A stretch of DNA of 64,000 nucleotides from Sanguinoderma infundibulare (Eukaryota; Basidiomycota; Agaricomycetes; Polyporales; Polyporaceae): positions 4,216,001 to 4,280,000 of the forward strand of contig JAVLRN010000002.1 of NCBI GenBank assembly GCA_032821775.1. Direction: 5' to 3'. The notes under the pieces were generated by a model that saw only the letters and a program-made list of their open reading frames with translations, was not told the origin of the DNA and did not search any database. The translations under genes were made by a program, and so were the position numbers. Below, one piece after another: positions 36,557 to 47,862 of this stretch; position 1 is the first letter of the stretch; each line of letters opens with the position of its first letter.

Positions 36557-37929
36557 ATGGGCGACCCATACTATGACATGCCTCCGCTCGTCGATTCCCA
36601 GCAGCGATTCGAGGGCTCGCCTCCCATGATGATCAACAACACCAATTCTTGGCCATCATCCTTGGATTCCTTCCGTGTCAACACGCCCAGCGCAGCACAA
36701 CCCCAGTCATGGAGTCCTAGCCCATCCTTCCCCCAGCACGCCCAGTGGTCCGGATGGGACTCGCAAGCAGGAGCGACCCCGATGTCTTGGGGCATGTCGT
36801 CCCTCGCTCCCACCCCGATGCTTGGTGCCCCCATGGCGGTGATGCCGCCCATGGTCGCAGTCCACTCGGACGGTTGGCCGCGCCCGCTCGCGACGCCCGA
36901 ACCAGCGGCCGATAGCAAGCCACCATGGAAGGACTACGACGAGGATCCTTCGCCCCCACTTCGATCGCGAACTCCGCTGTCGCGGAGTGTATCGTCTTCC
37001 TCAAGCCCGTCCTCCATATCACTGCACCGTGGCGGCTCACTCTCCCGCAAGCCATCAATACCGCGTGGGAACGCCGCTGAGGCTCTGAAGCGTCCGCCAC
37101 GGGAATGGAGGGCAGACTTCAGCCTGGGGGGCGGTGGGATCCTCAGCGGGCTTCTGGGGACCCGAAATCGGTCAAAATCCATTGGAGGTGGCGCGAATGG
37201 TGAGTCCCACCCGACTTCGTTTCGTTATGGGTACCTTGGAGGTTTCTCTAGTTCTTGTTTCGATGCAAGGTGTTGCCGCTTGTGCACCATGGTTCACCTA
37301 TGTCTCCGATCGGGCGGTATGTTGCTGTCAAGACGGCGACTTCTCGAAACGATCCGCGCACTTGTTCAGTATCTCGTGTGTTCGTTGCACCGTCCAGTAC
37401 TGCAGCTGACCTCCTTATCGTTCTTCGTACAACAGAACTGAAGGTCACGTTGCACCCGTACATTCACTACGCGACCTCCAAACGCCCAATGTCCCTCGAC
37501 CTTCGTGAATCCCCCAACAAACTCAAGTTCCGCAAGCTGAAGGATCAGCAGCTCACTTCCTGGGACATGATGCGCTTCGTCTGTGAGCCACCCCTCTCCT
37601 CCATGCGCCTCTACCACGCTCTCCTCCCATGGTACATCGACGTCGACGCGCAGAACCCGGCCGGGGTGACGCTCTATGACATGTTCTGCGCGATCCACAT
37701 GTGCATGATGACGCAGATCCAGAACGAGGACTACTACAATGTGGAGATGACGCAGGAATCGCGCATGCAGGTCGCGGAGGCGTGGGCAGCGCGGTGTCAT
37801 ACGATGGAGGAGCGCCAGCAGGGAATCCGTCGCGTCGATTACCTGATGGGCCGGTTCATCATGGAGGGTATCCAGAAGGGCAAGGACGGGCTGTGGGAGA
37901 TTAAGACGCGCAAGCCAGGGTCGACTTGA
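36557..37929 (+). CDS. DUF6699-domain protein (378 aa)
   Basis: Two exons, 36557-37199 and 37436-37929, joined by an intron of 236 bases; total 378 aa. The ATG at 36557 follows a pyrimidine-rich leader. The N-terminal 215 residues are Pro/Ser/Met/Trp-rich and disordered. The second exon is the DUF6699 domain, starting LKVTLHPYIHY and continuing through MSLDLRESPNKLKF, a hydrophobic YHALLPWYIDV strand, a helix with VTLYDMFCAIH and a final RRVDYLMGRFIMEG. The domain is widespread in agaricomycetes and has no known function. The intron is long for this window and could hide a small exon. A second, larger DUF6699 gene lies at 53313 and a broken copy of this gene's 3' end at about 38635. Confidence 0.82.
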
Positions 37930-38634
37930 TCGTCCTTGCATTCGTGTCCCCGCCAGTTGGCAGGTCATTGTTCCCGGTATATCGGGGTTTGTGGGTTCGC
38001 GGATCTGTGGTCCGTTCGTGTCGTTGGCACTCAAGCCTGGGGTTCTTGTAGGTGCCTCGTCCATGCCTCTATTTCGTAGATTCGGAAGTAAGTCAAAGTC
38101 AAGTCAGAGCAGCCAAATCCCTTGCATGCAGTATTTATCACGTGTAGCTAATTTCCCCCGTCTTGTACATCTACATATATCTGCTCCTTGTATGATTCTC
38201 ATTGTTGCCATTATTGGGACGGTTTCAGCTATCATACCACTCACCAGTGCATGCTTTCATTTGTACCACTTCGTCACAACGGTGTACGTACGTACTTCAT
38301 CAGGTTATCCAGAGACCACCGATCTATAACAGAAGCTCAACTCGCCTGATCGCAAATCGTTGCAAAGGTGTCGTAGGATCCTTATTACTTACCAGTACTG
38401 ACTCCAGCTCCCTACAGTCGTCCCAAAACTGCATACCTGGCGAATGATAGGTGAGATGGCTTCCGAATGCAATGTCCCAGGCAGTGCTGACGTGCTGTCC
38501 GCGACCTTCAGGCACTGTATGTGGTCTGAACAGTGCTTGTAAGTTGTATTCCCAACATTAACATTCCCATGTTGCATGAATACATATACTGATCGAAGTT
38601 TCATAGGGCACCGTATAGCCACTCGTCGTGACGT

Positions 38635-38830
38635 GCGTGTCATAACATGTCATATGGGAGCATCGATTCGGCGATCAATATCGACTACCTCACGAGCCGG
38701 TTTATCATGGAGGGCAACTACATGGGCAAGGACGGACAATGAGAAACCAAGGGGACCAGCTTGATCGACCTTAATTCCCGCCAGTCGGAGGAGTCCTATG
38801 CCGGCGTGTCAAGGTATGTGGGTTCGCACC
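38635..38830 (+). pseudogene. Broken tandem copy of the 3' end of the DUF6699 gene
   Basis: The sequence resembles 37795-38020, keeping the order of coding end, stop region and 3' flank. The text IDYLTSRFIMEG and GKDGQ matches VDYLMGRFIMEG and GKDGL of the intact gene. After that, the TTGATCG and CCCGCCAGT pieces of the original 3' flank recur, and GTGGGTTCGC appears further on. A premature TGA and missing bases break it. It is a decayed partial tandem duplicate. Confidence 0.7.
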
Positions 38831-39028
38831 GCGCCTTGTGTTCTGACGTGCTACGGCACGTCTGGTGACCTGTGTTCACGCTTCCATGCCATATAGACAG
38901 ATACTTGTGTGCCACATTTGCACAGGATGCTGCATCGCCGTGCGCGCTTGGTTGCCGTGTGTAGTAGGTGCATATTACTATAGCAGCTTCCACACCCCTG
39001 CCATTGACGATTAATATCCCCTCCCTCC

Positions 39029-39056
39029 CCCCTCCCTCCCTCTCTCTCTCTCTCTT
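39029..39056 (+). repeat. Pyrimidine tract directly before a start codon
   Basis: A CCTCCC stretch runs into a (TC)n tract ending at the ATG at 39058. It is probably part of a core promoter or leader, as CT-rich boxes are in many basidiomycete genes. Confidence 0.6.
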
Positions 39057-39057
39057 C

Positions 39058-41431
39058 ATGGACAAACGTCCCTGGGACATCTACGCCGAGAGTCTCCTTC
39101 ATCTTGGCTTCGGTTATCCGCTATGGAAACCTGACCCTGCTCCAGGTTGCCCAGAAGTTGAGATCGGCAGCGTTGGATGGGTAGAGGACGGCGAGTTTCA
39201 CACACTGTTCAACACGACGAAGCCCGAGGACTATCCCCAGCCAAGAGGCACTCCGGATGGATTCAAATCGTTCGACACCGACAGCGCGTTCATTGTTCAT
39301 CCACGCGCGGAGATCATGCAACCCATACTGTGCAGCCGGAGCATTGAGCGTCTTGACGCGTCCGTAGGGCTTACTGCAGCAGTATCAAGGTATGTGGCGT
39401 ATAGTCCACTGTGCGACTGACTGACTCCCTGCAAATACAGCCCCGCTGCGACTATCTCCGCCTCTACCAACTTCACATTCCAGTGTTCTGACGACACCGG
39501 TGCGATGCTGCTTCTTCATCCTTCCGGCGTCTCCACGGATATCAAATCCAAAATGCACATCATTTTATACATGCGATCGCAATTCGAAAAGTGGATCGAG
39601 TTCGCCAACGGAACCTTCGGACTTTCCCTGGAGTACGAACAGCTCATGTTCGTCAGCGGGACGATCAAGACCAGCAGCTGGGCTGTTGCTGCCTTTCATG
39701 GGAACTATCGTCGGAAGCAAGGGTCCGTTTCGGCGAACCTAAGCTCGACCTTCACGTTCGACTTCTCCCTGGCGATAGCGAATGCACAGCTTCCCTCATC
39801 GTTCTACAGAGTCGGTCCACCTGAAAGACGTTCTTCTCACGATCCCCAAATCAATGCTATTCGGGATACAGCCGAGAGCCCTGGCTCAGCAACTTCCAGT
39901 CCTGTCGACGGTGATCTGCTCCACAGGAACGACCAATGTATTTTCTTCCACTACTACAAGTTAAAGCGACGACGGATATTCCCCGACCGGATTACTGCGG
40001 GCGCTGGGCCGCATCAATTGCAAGGTCCAGGGGGTTCCGAGGAGAAGAAAGTTGTCATGGCGAAATGTCCGGAAGAGGAAGAGGATGAGGAAGAGGATGA
40101 GTTTGAATGCGTCCCACCGCTTTCCAAGGTTAGTTTACATTTTTATAACCTTGGGTAGAGCTAAACGATAATGTGACCTTGCTTGATTACATTCTGCGTC
40201 GGCGACCCGACGCTCTGATAGCCATTGCGTCCGACCTGGATGTTCTTGCTCTGCGCGAGGCATGTTGTTCGTAATACACTCCTGACGGAAAAACTGAAAC
40301 CTTTTAGGACCATAACTGCCCGGAAGACTTTTCGGCGTTACTGCTTCAACTTAGTCCGACGGTCACGGTGGACACGGACGGCAGTGAGTAATCTGGCAAT
40401 AATTCCGGAAGGAGTATTAATGGGGAGCATATAATCTCTAGATGGATTCATCTCTAATGTGGACGATCCCTGTGTTCCTTTCCATTCACAACCTTTGAGT
40501 CGCGTCCATGGACCTCCGGGCCATGATACTCGAACCACCTCGGAAATCGCTCATCGCGAAAACCTTGGTGAGTTGGCACAACATTCCCCCTCCACGCGTT
40601 TAGGCTCAACGAGCTTCAGGTGCGTTGGGAGGCACCTCGGCGCGCATTATTTCGCCAAGCGACCTTGACTTTACGCTTCCGAGCACCAATCCGGCCCGGA
40701 AAGGGGTTCAGACGACAGTGAGTGAACGACTCCGACAATAACAATGCTGATGCTTACATGTCTGCTTGCCACACACCTACAGTGCGTCAATTGTCGCAGC
40801 GCGGCAAAGCGGTGCGATGCGGGCCGTCCATGTTCCCGCTGCATCAAGCATGGGCTCGAGGCAGGCTGCTTCGATGCTCCTGCTAAACGAAGAAAGCCAA
40901 TCCATGAAGGAAGCAGCACCGTCGTAGGGTTGGCCCTAGACCGACCTCAGATAGCCGCCAGCAACTCTACAAAGATGGACCCAGGTAAGTCGGACAGACT
41001 GTGCGATGATGGCAACTTATTCATACAACCCGTCGCTAGTGACCCAGTTCGCCTCAGCTACCGGACCTTCGTCGACGGCGACGTACACGAGCCCTCAGCT
41101 TTGGGATTTGCCCGCCGCCCCCTTCACCGACGCTCAGGGCTCCAGGGGACCGGGGGCATACGCTGACCCACCAATCTTCGAACCGGGTGTCATGCCGTAC
41201 GCATACACAGACGGCAAGACAACTCAGGGTCTCAACCCATATCTCCAAGCAAGCACGTACAGCTACGCCACGGATCCGCAGGTGGTGCCACACCAGTTCG
41301 AATTCAATGTTGCATCTGGGTCCCAGACTGGCGAGGGTCCTTCGGGTACCCAGCCAGGAGGTTTCGACCCGGACGGAGGCTCCTCGTTCTACTGGGGTTA
41401 TCCGTATAATTATAAGCGCCACTACAGCTGA
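39058..41431 (+). CDS. Basidiomycete-specific domain protein with C-terminal Zn2Cys6 cluster
   Basis: Eight exons: 39058-39389, 39441-40128, 40161-40259, 40308-40383, 40442-40567, 40620-40717, 40783-40984 and 41040-41431, total 670 aa. The N-terminal half carries a pattern I know from multi-copy basidiomycete proteins (GYPLWKPDP, EVEIGSVGW, LFNTT, then MFVSGTIKTSSWAVAAF), with no assigned function. A middle block has LLDYILRRRPDALIAIASDLD and a VDTDGNGFI loop. Residues 474-502 form a GAL4-type cluster C-X2-C-X6-C-X5-C-X2-C-X8-C followed by KRRKP. The tail is Tyr/Pro/Gln-rich. The cluster predicts DNA binding, so a nuclear regulator is inferred. Its position near the C-terminus is unusual. The third junction needs a 32-base intron (or a 50-base one with a weak donor), and the next intron appears to be GC-AG. 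Confidence 0.78.
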
Positions 41432-41689
41432 AATCATGATGTCAGGCTTACGATTTTATTTGGAGCAGGGTACCTGGCTTACTTTTTGTATGCTCAATCG
41501 ACTCGTCGTCCGTGGAATTCGCCTGTCATGATCACGTTTTCTCTTCACGGTGTTTGCACCCGGTCTCAGCAGCTGATGTGGAAGATATCATTGTACTATA
41601 TGCCGGTAGATCTCTTGTTCTCTCGGCTTGCGCATACACCGTGTTCTCGATTGTATGTGCTGTTAGTGTCAAGACGGTGTGAAAGCATA

Positions 41690-41908
41690 CGGGATCGCCG
41701 CTATTCAGAGGCTCTAGAGGCGATGTATGTGAACCGCCCCGCCCCATGAGAACGCAACGTGCCACGTTTTCATGCTCCTCAAACACCTCTACGCACTCAC
41801 CGTCGCCTGCCTTCAACACCCTGACCGTCTTTCGTCGCGGCATACCTCCCATCAAGAGAGAAACACGCCCTCGTGACCTCCTTTTCGCCCGGCACGTTCA
41901 GCGTCCCA
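41690..41908 (-). pseudogene. Decayed copy of the 3' end of an F-box/WD40 gene
   Basis: Bases 41771-41908 closely match bases 1-186 on the same strand, beginning with an identical run of more than 30 bases. Two gaps of about 11 and about 27 bases break the frame. The peptide VGDGECVEVFEEH of the left-edge gene appears as AGDGECVEVFEEH, followed by a further piece (NVARCVLMG) that probably corresponds to sequence beyond the left edge. Not functional. Confidence 0.8.
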
Positions 41909-42180
41909 CTGTGTTGTCGCAAGGTGGTCTTGGATCTTGTCAAGGTAGAGGGTAGGCTTTTCAGAAAGAAGGGCACAGATGAACTCGATATGATCCCCAG
42001 CAAGGATACAGGGGCGGCCAGCACATCGAGCAAGAGGATTCTGCAGTGTTCCGTATTTCCGAATGTTAGCAAGAGTCTGGTAAACCATGATCTTTCTAAC
42101 ACCCAGAATCTTGCATATTTCTATCACAGTATGACCCTGATCAGGAAAAAGCATTGGTATACGGGCCTTCAAGCTTCAAG
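41909..42180 (-). mobile_element. Tc1/mariner-like transposase N-terminal fragment
   Basis: A minus-strand frame shows a helix-turn-helix DNA-binding region: VIEICKILGVRKIMVYQTLAN, then GRPCILAGDHIEFICALLSE and LYLDKIQDHL. This order (HTH, Gly-Arg-Pro, second HTH-like helix) is that of Tc1-like transposases of fungi. The catalytic DDE part is missing, because the frame runs straight into the WD40-derived piece after DHLATTQ. No terminal inverted repeats or TA duplication could be recognised, so this is a dead fragment. Confidence 0.7.
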
Positions 42181-42737
42181 CTTCAGGTCCCTCGACACCG
42201 TTCGTCGAGCCATCGAAGCACCCAGAGACAGTGCGTGTGTTGTCAGGCAGAGTGCTTAGGCGCCCTTGGCACTGGTCGGCCCGCCCGCTGGCACGGGCGC
42301 CCGAGTCGAACGCAGAAAAGGCAATTCCGTATCATTCTGAACGTTATTGTTTCAACGCGTTTTCCGTATCGATATGAAAGTCGTTGTAATTATGCAAACA
42401 GCTGTAGTCGGTTGATTCAATCATTCGGAAGCTGAAACTCCATGTCCGCCTGCGCGCAGAAAAGCGCGCGAGGGAAAAGTTTGCAAACCGCTGTAAATTT
42501 CATTCCCTCACTGCCCTTACTCGTCTACTCTTGTTTATCGGTTTTATAGGCTAAGCCTCCTGGTAAGGCACTGCGTACATGACCTATGTACTCCATGCCT
42601 ACATTCGCAAAGTTGTCCGATCAAAATCGTACCGATTTGTGAGCCTACCTTTTGTGCCCTGCCACTGGGGGCTGGCCTTGCGAAGAGAGGGTCGAACGCT
42701 GCGACAACCAGAACTCATAACGGATTGGACGAGACAC

Positions 42738-44991
42738 CTAAACCACATGCCTAATCCCATCAAACACCCTCTCCCCCACACCGACGGCCAACCCCCCAAG
42801 CATCTTCCCCACCTTCCTCCACGTCGCCCCCTTCTGGCCCCCATGCCCATGTCCGTGCCCATGCCCGCCCCCCATGCCCGGCAACCCCCCGTTGAACCCA
42901 TACACCGCCACCGCGACGCCGAGCACGATAACCGCGCCCGCAACCATCGCCTTCCGCTGGACGATCACGTCCGTGAACCTCCTCGGCTTCCGCAACTTCC
43001 TGCGCCTCCTCTCCTCCTTCTCTCTCCGTTTCCGCTCCCACGGCTCCTCCTCCTCTTCCTCGGGCTCGGGCGGCGGAGGGAGGACGACGAGCTCGGGCCG
43101 CGCGACCATGCGCTCCGCGTCCTCGTCATCGGGCAGGTCCTCCGCGCGCTCGGACCACGTGTGCACGACGCTCTGCGGGCCCATGATCGTCGACAACGCG
43201 ACCTTGGGGTGCGTCGGCGGGTACTGCCGCATGAGCTCGTCGGCGTGCATGAGGAGCGCGGTGAGCGATATGCGGGGCCGGCGAGGGCGCGGCTCGCGTA
43301 TGAGGCGTTCCGGTGAGGGCGTGCGCGCAGGTGGGGGTTGCTTGTCTTCCGAAGAAGGCAAGGGCGGTTTCTCAACCTCGTCCTCCGGCGGGGAGAGGGG
43401 AAGCGTCCCGTTCGAGTCTTCGGCGGAGGGAAGAGGTGGATCTGACGGATCGACAGTGACTTTGGGCTCCGGAGATGAGAGTACGCTTGGCGTGATGAGG
43501 TCGTACAGGGTAGGATCGGGCTCGTCTGCGTCAACAAGCGTGTCGGATCCTGCGTCAGTAAAGGCGTCCGCGGACAACTCTCTCATAAACGTGATAGCTG
43601 AAGACTCTGGAGACGAAGCGTCTGCGGAACCTTCATGGTCTATTTGATCCGGATGAGAGACCTCGGGGCTCGGGAAATCGGTGGATGGAGCGCATGTATC
43701 TCCCGGTTCTACATGCTCAAACTCCTCAGTCTTGGGCTCCGCGTCCGTTGACTCATCCCGTGGCGTGAATGGTTTCTCAACTTTTGTGGGCTCCGGACAT
43801 TCATCGCACTCTTCGTAGAGATCCGGTAGGACAGTAAGTAGCGAGTGCATCATGCCCTCTTCCCCTTCGGCTTCGAGGGCTTGTACCTCTTGTCGACGGG
43901 TGAGAATGAGCTAGAAAGTAAACGCATCATCAGCAAATGACCTACAACATCATCTAGAGTAAGAAGACTCACCGCCGCAGCAAGGTATACGATCGCTATT
44001 GGCGGGCGGCATAGCAAATAATCGAATATATGTTGGATGAGCGGAAGCGTCGGGACGTCATGAGAGAAGAGCGTCAATAGGTTAGATAAGGCGTAATAAG
44101 GTAACGGCGCGGCCCTGGCGTGCTGTGAGCATGGCCCCCCACGTGAAAACGACAGAAACGCGGCTTACCGTTCAACCGATTCGGCAAACTGTGGATCGAC
44201 GAGCTGGAGTAAACTCTTCAGGACTCTGTTGTTCGCGTGAGGTGAATATGGAACACCCAGGGGACAGGGGCAGGCACGTACCGGAGCAGGCCCACTACTG
44301 GGTCAAGGTTTGTTCCCATAGAGTCCCGAACTCGATGCAAACTGAGCTTCTCTGTCACCGGAAGGTGTAGCTCTTTGGGTAAAGTGAGAAACACGACAGA
44401 GACAATGTCATGATAGCCCTGCAGCACACATCCTCGGGTCAATATTTGAAATACTTGACAGTTATTGGCCGAGGCTCACTTGGAAGTAGTGCAATCGAGG
44501 TCTCCGACGGAAAACTGAAACGATCAGTCTGTTGAGGGCAGTCTGCAACTTCTCGCGGGTGGTTACTCCTTCTGGTGCTGTGCCAGCTGAATGATGAGCG
44601 ATGGGCAGGCGTCAGGGAAGGAGGGCTGTTCACCTACTGGATACAAGACGAAGCTGCGGTCGGTGTCGAGCTCAATCTGGCGCTCGTCGGCATGAGGATC
44701 ACCGTCCAACTCGTCCCTTTGAGGCGTGTCCAGCTCGAAACTAGCGTCGGACCATACAGAGAATTCAGTGGGTTCGTGCTTGTGTTCGGAGGTGAAGGTG
44801 GTATCATCGACATTGACGAGTCTTGGCCTAGGACACATTGAATACTGAGAGAAGCACAACAAGAGCGCCACTCACCATATCCGCACACGTTCCTCGCCAA
44901 ATCCATGGGGTTGCAGACTCAAGTTCCTGTACGCCTGCCAGTCGAGGGTATCCATAGGCGGTCGAGGGCTCTCTGCATCGATACTGCCCAT
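42738..44991 (-). CDS. TBC-domain Rab GTPase-activating protein, TBC1D20/Gyp8-like
   Basis: Seven exons: 44991-44876, 44827-44634, 44577-44480, 44418-44282, 44225-44169, 44114-43973 and 43910-42738, total 638 aa. Both catalytic fingers of TBC GAPs are visible: I90-x-x-D-x-x-R96 (IELDTDR) and Y134-F-Q136 (LHYFQGYHDI). They are followed by LSLHRVRDSMG and a C-lobe with FDYLLCRPPIAIVYLAAA. A polar, Glu/Pro-rich insert of about 250 residues leads to one membrane helix at about 570-587 (GAVIVLGVAVAVYGF) and a short Gly/His tail. In yeast and animals this subfamily stimulates GTP hydrolysis by Rab1/Ypt1 and related Rabs at the ER-Golgi, anchored by the C-terminal helix. The same role is likely here. 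It is divergent from the gene at 45453. Confidence 0.92.
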
Positions 44992-45452
44992 TCCAACAAG
45001 GAGACCGAAGGGAGAAAGGCGTGAGTAGTGGAACTAGTCAGGAAATGAAAGTATGCATGCAGGAGAGCAGTGGAGGATGGTGGACGCGGAGGACGAGGTG
45101 TGGACAGTGCCAAGCTGCAGCCGCGGCGTTGGCTGCCATTCTGCGCTTGCGCGTCTCTGGGGCCGAGATTAGATTAGATGCATTCTGCGCGGGAGATAAG
45201 ATAAGATGGTGATTTTGACTCGGCCACCGCAAGAACTGTCCAGTGCCCACACACATTCAGTGCCCACACCTTGCCCACACCGTCTGCCACTGCGATGCCC
45301 CTCTGAGACGTGCTTACATCCAGCTATTCCCCACGCCCTGCTCACGCTACTCCTTTGCGCCCTGCCCTTTATCGGCCGTCATCTCCGTTGGGTTTGATTG
45401 GCATACCTCCCGCTGCGAGTAGACCTTGCGATCCTCTTGAATTTCTGCGATC
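44992..45452. promoter_or_regulatory. Divergent promoter region, TBC gene / cystathionine gamma-synthase-like gene
   Basis: A 461-base gap between two start codons facing away from each other. It includes a GATTAGATTAGATG stretch and the double GATA element at 45194. No gene inside. Confidence 0.55.
45194..45208 (+). promoter_or_regulatory. Tandem GATA-factor-type sites
   Basis: AGATAAGATAAGATG contains two overlapping HGATAR sites, about 245 bases before the ATG at 45453. Fungal GATA factors (AreA/Nit2 type) bind such pairs. The identical 15 bases occur at 59514-59528. Binding is inferred. Confidence 0.45.
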
Positions 45453-47689
45453 ATGAGCTCTACCACCATTACGCAGACAGCACAGCAGCCGTTGGGCGCA
45501 TCAGTGCCCCCATTCACTGCACACGCCATCTCCGTATCATTGCCAACATGGAGGGACAACGTAGGCTACGAGGAGGGCGAGAAGCGCGTCGTAGATGCTA
45601 TGGTCTCGGGATACCCCCGTTTCTTCATTCATCTCAGCATTCAAAAGGTATGCACATTGATTCTCGAATCCTGCAAAAACAAGTCATGGCCATGTCGTGT
45701 TTTTGACGCGAGGCTTGATCCTTGATTGACCCCACAATATTGACCGCGTTTTGCGCCCTCAGCTCGCAAGAATCTGCGAACAGAAGTTTGGCGTCCCAGG
45801 CGAGTCCTGCCTCCTCTGCCCAACCCGCCGCGTCGCCGAGCACTGTCGCGAATTCATGCTCGACCGCTCTACGAAAGCCGGCGCGCCCGTCCCCGTCCGT
45901 CTCGTCCAGTTCACCATCTGCCCCGAAGAGGACGACGCGTCCACGCCCTGCGCAGAGCTCCACATCGTCTTCTTCCCCAAAGACTCGTTTCCCCTCGCCA
46001 AGCAGTTCTGGCAACACACCGGACTCTGCGTCTCTTCCCGCCTGGCCGAACGCTGTCTCGTGATGCTCAAGGAAGACGGTGCGGGGCCTACAAGTCAGAA
46101 GTCTCCTGTGGCGCCGTTCGTCAAGCCCGGGAACCGTCACTATTCCGCCGCGAAGGGATTGAGCAAGTCGCCGCCTAGCTCTCCCACAGCGACGCAGCCG
46201 CGGTTCGGCAGTAACATTTCCGAGACGTCCAACGAACTCTTGAGCAAGGACCACTTCAACTACGTCGAGGAGCGCTATGGGCGCAACATGCCTCTCGAGT
46301 CCGCCGCGGCCGCCAAGCGTGCGTTGCGTCGACGAATCGCTGGCGTGCTCGTCCACGACACCCCCAGTCACTGGTCAAACGCCGGTGGACATGACGCGCA
46401 GGTCGGGCCGAGTACTCGTATCGAGGGCGTGACGGAGGAGGACGTGTTCCTGTATGCGACGGGCATGTCCGCGATATGGAGTGCGCACCAGCTCGCGTTA
46501 GGTGCGCGGCCTGCCGCAAAGAGCGTGTGCTTCGGGTGAGCCTTTCCCGTCCAACAGGGTGAAGAGAACCTGACCTCAGGAACATGATTACAGATTCCCG
46601 TACACAGATACCTTCAAGATCCTCGAAAAGTGGGGACTAGGTTGCCACTTCCTCGGCCGCGGGCTCGACGAGGACATTGACGAGCTCGAAGCGATCCTCG
46701 AGCGCGAATCCAAGACGTCGTCAGGCCCTCCGGTACTGTCGCTCTTCACCGAGTTCCCGTCAAATCCGCTCCTACGCTCCGCCAACCTGCCGCGGCTCCG
46801 TGCGCTCGCGGACAAGTACGACTTCCTGATCGTCGTCGACGAGACGCTCGGCAACTTCGTCAACGTCGAGGTCCTACCCTACGCCGACGTCGTCGTCAGC
46901 AGCCTCAGCAAGATCTTCAGCGGCGACGCGAACGTCATGGGCGGCAGGTCAGTCCTCACCCTTCCTTTTCCTCGGGTTCATCCAAGCACAAATACTGACT
47001 GACTGGACGCGGTCAACAGCCTCGTCCTGAACCCGAACGGGCGACACTACCCCGCGCTGAAGGCCCACATGGCCGCGACGTACGAGGACTCGTACTACGG
47101 CGAGGACGCGATCTACATGGAGCGCAACTCCCGCGACTTCCGCCGCCGCATCCACGCAATCGACGCCAACACCCTCGCCGTCTGCGAATACCTCCGCTCC
47201 CGCTCCCTCGCCGACCCCTCCTCACCCTCCTGCTGCTCCGCTCCTCCCTCACCTTCTTCCTCACCCTGCTCCCTCCCCGCCGAGTCCCCTCGCCCAATCG
47301 CAGTCAAAGACGTGTTCTACCCGCGCTGGGTGACGCCCACGCACTACGCACAGTGCCGCGTGCGCGACCCGTCCACGGGCGAGCCCGCGGGCGGATACGG
47401 GGGCCTGTTCTCGCTCACGTTCACGTCCACGGCCGCGAGCCGCGCGTTCTTCGACGCGCTGCCGTTCATGAAGGGCCCCAGCCTCGGCACCAACTTCACG
47501 CTCGCCTGCCCGTACACGATCCTCGCGCACTACGCCGAGCTCGACTGGGCCGCGAGCTGGGGTGTCGAGGAGGGGCTCGTCAGGGTGAGCGTGGGCCTGG
47601 AGGAGAGGGGCGCGCTGCTAAGAGGGTTTGAGGTCGCGTTGGAGGCGGCGGAGGCCGCTGCACTGCGCGAGAGCCAGAAGCAGAGGTAG
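45453..47689 (+). CDS. Cystathionine gamma-synthase-like PLP enzyme (Str2 type)
   Basis: Exons 45453-45647, 45763-46535, 46594-46947 and 47020-47689, total 663 aa. The fold-type I Cys/Met-metabolism domain occupies the second half. [13 protein letters not shown] is the cofactor-phosphate helix, VVDETLGNF holds the aspartate that pairs with the pyridine nitrogen, and [16 protein letters not shown] carries the PLP-binding lysine (about K429). The N-terminal 200 residues match the extended form of fungal Str2 and its paralogs rather than the short bacterial MetB. The expected reaction is condensation of an acylhomoserine with cysteine to cystathionine, linking cysteine and methionine synthesis in the cytosol. 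Several fungal paralogs of this type have other or unknown substrates, so the exact reaction is not certain. A low-complexity Ser/Pro insert lies around 47205-47285. Confidence 0.9.
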
Positions 47690-47862
47690 AGGCAAAGTGA
47701 GGGCCGGGAGGCGCAGGCGTGAGGATTTCGTACATAGCTGTAGCATAGCCGCTCAACCGGACTAGGGGAGGGAAGCGATCTACAAGAGTATACTTATGAA
47801 TCGTATAGCATGAATACAGTCCCATCCAACTGGTGAACAACGGTCTGAAACGACCCGAACAT

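Larger units (their letters stand above)
37930..39057. other. Intergenic with partial gene copy and CT tract
   Basis: Contains the duplicated DUF6699 3' fragment (about 38635-38830) and, just before the next gene, a CCCTCC/CTCTCT tract. Otherwise no coding signal seen. Confidence 0.5.
41432..42737. other. Intergenic holding WD40 and transposon remnants
   Basis: Between two genes facing each other. It contains the WD40 3'-end copy and the transposase fragment listed separately. The remainder (42.25-42.73 kb) shows no gene. Confidence 0.5.

Noticed and set aside
42579..43316. Plus-strand ORF of 245 codons over the Rab GAP C-terminal exon
   Set aside because: Shadow frame of the TBC gene, His/Pro/Arg-rich with no motif.
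45634..46371. Antisense ORF of 245 codons over the cystathionine gamma-synthase-like gene
   Set aside because: Shadow of GC-rich coding sequence; the plus strand has the conserved PLP-enzyme motifs.
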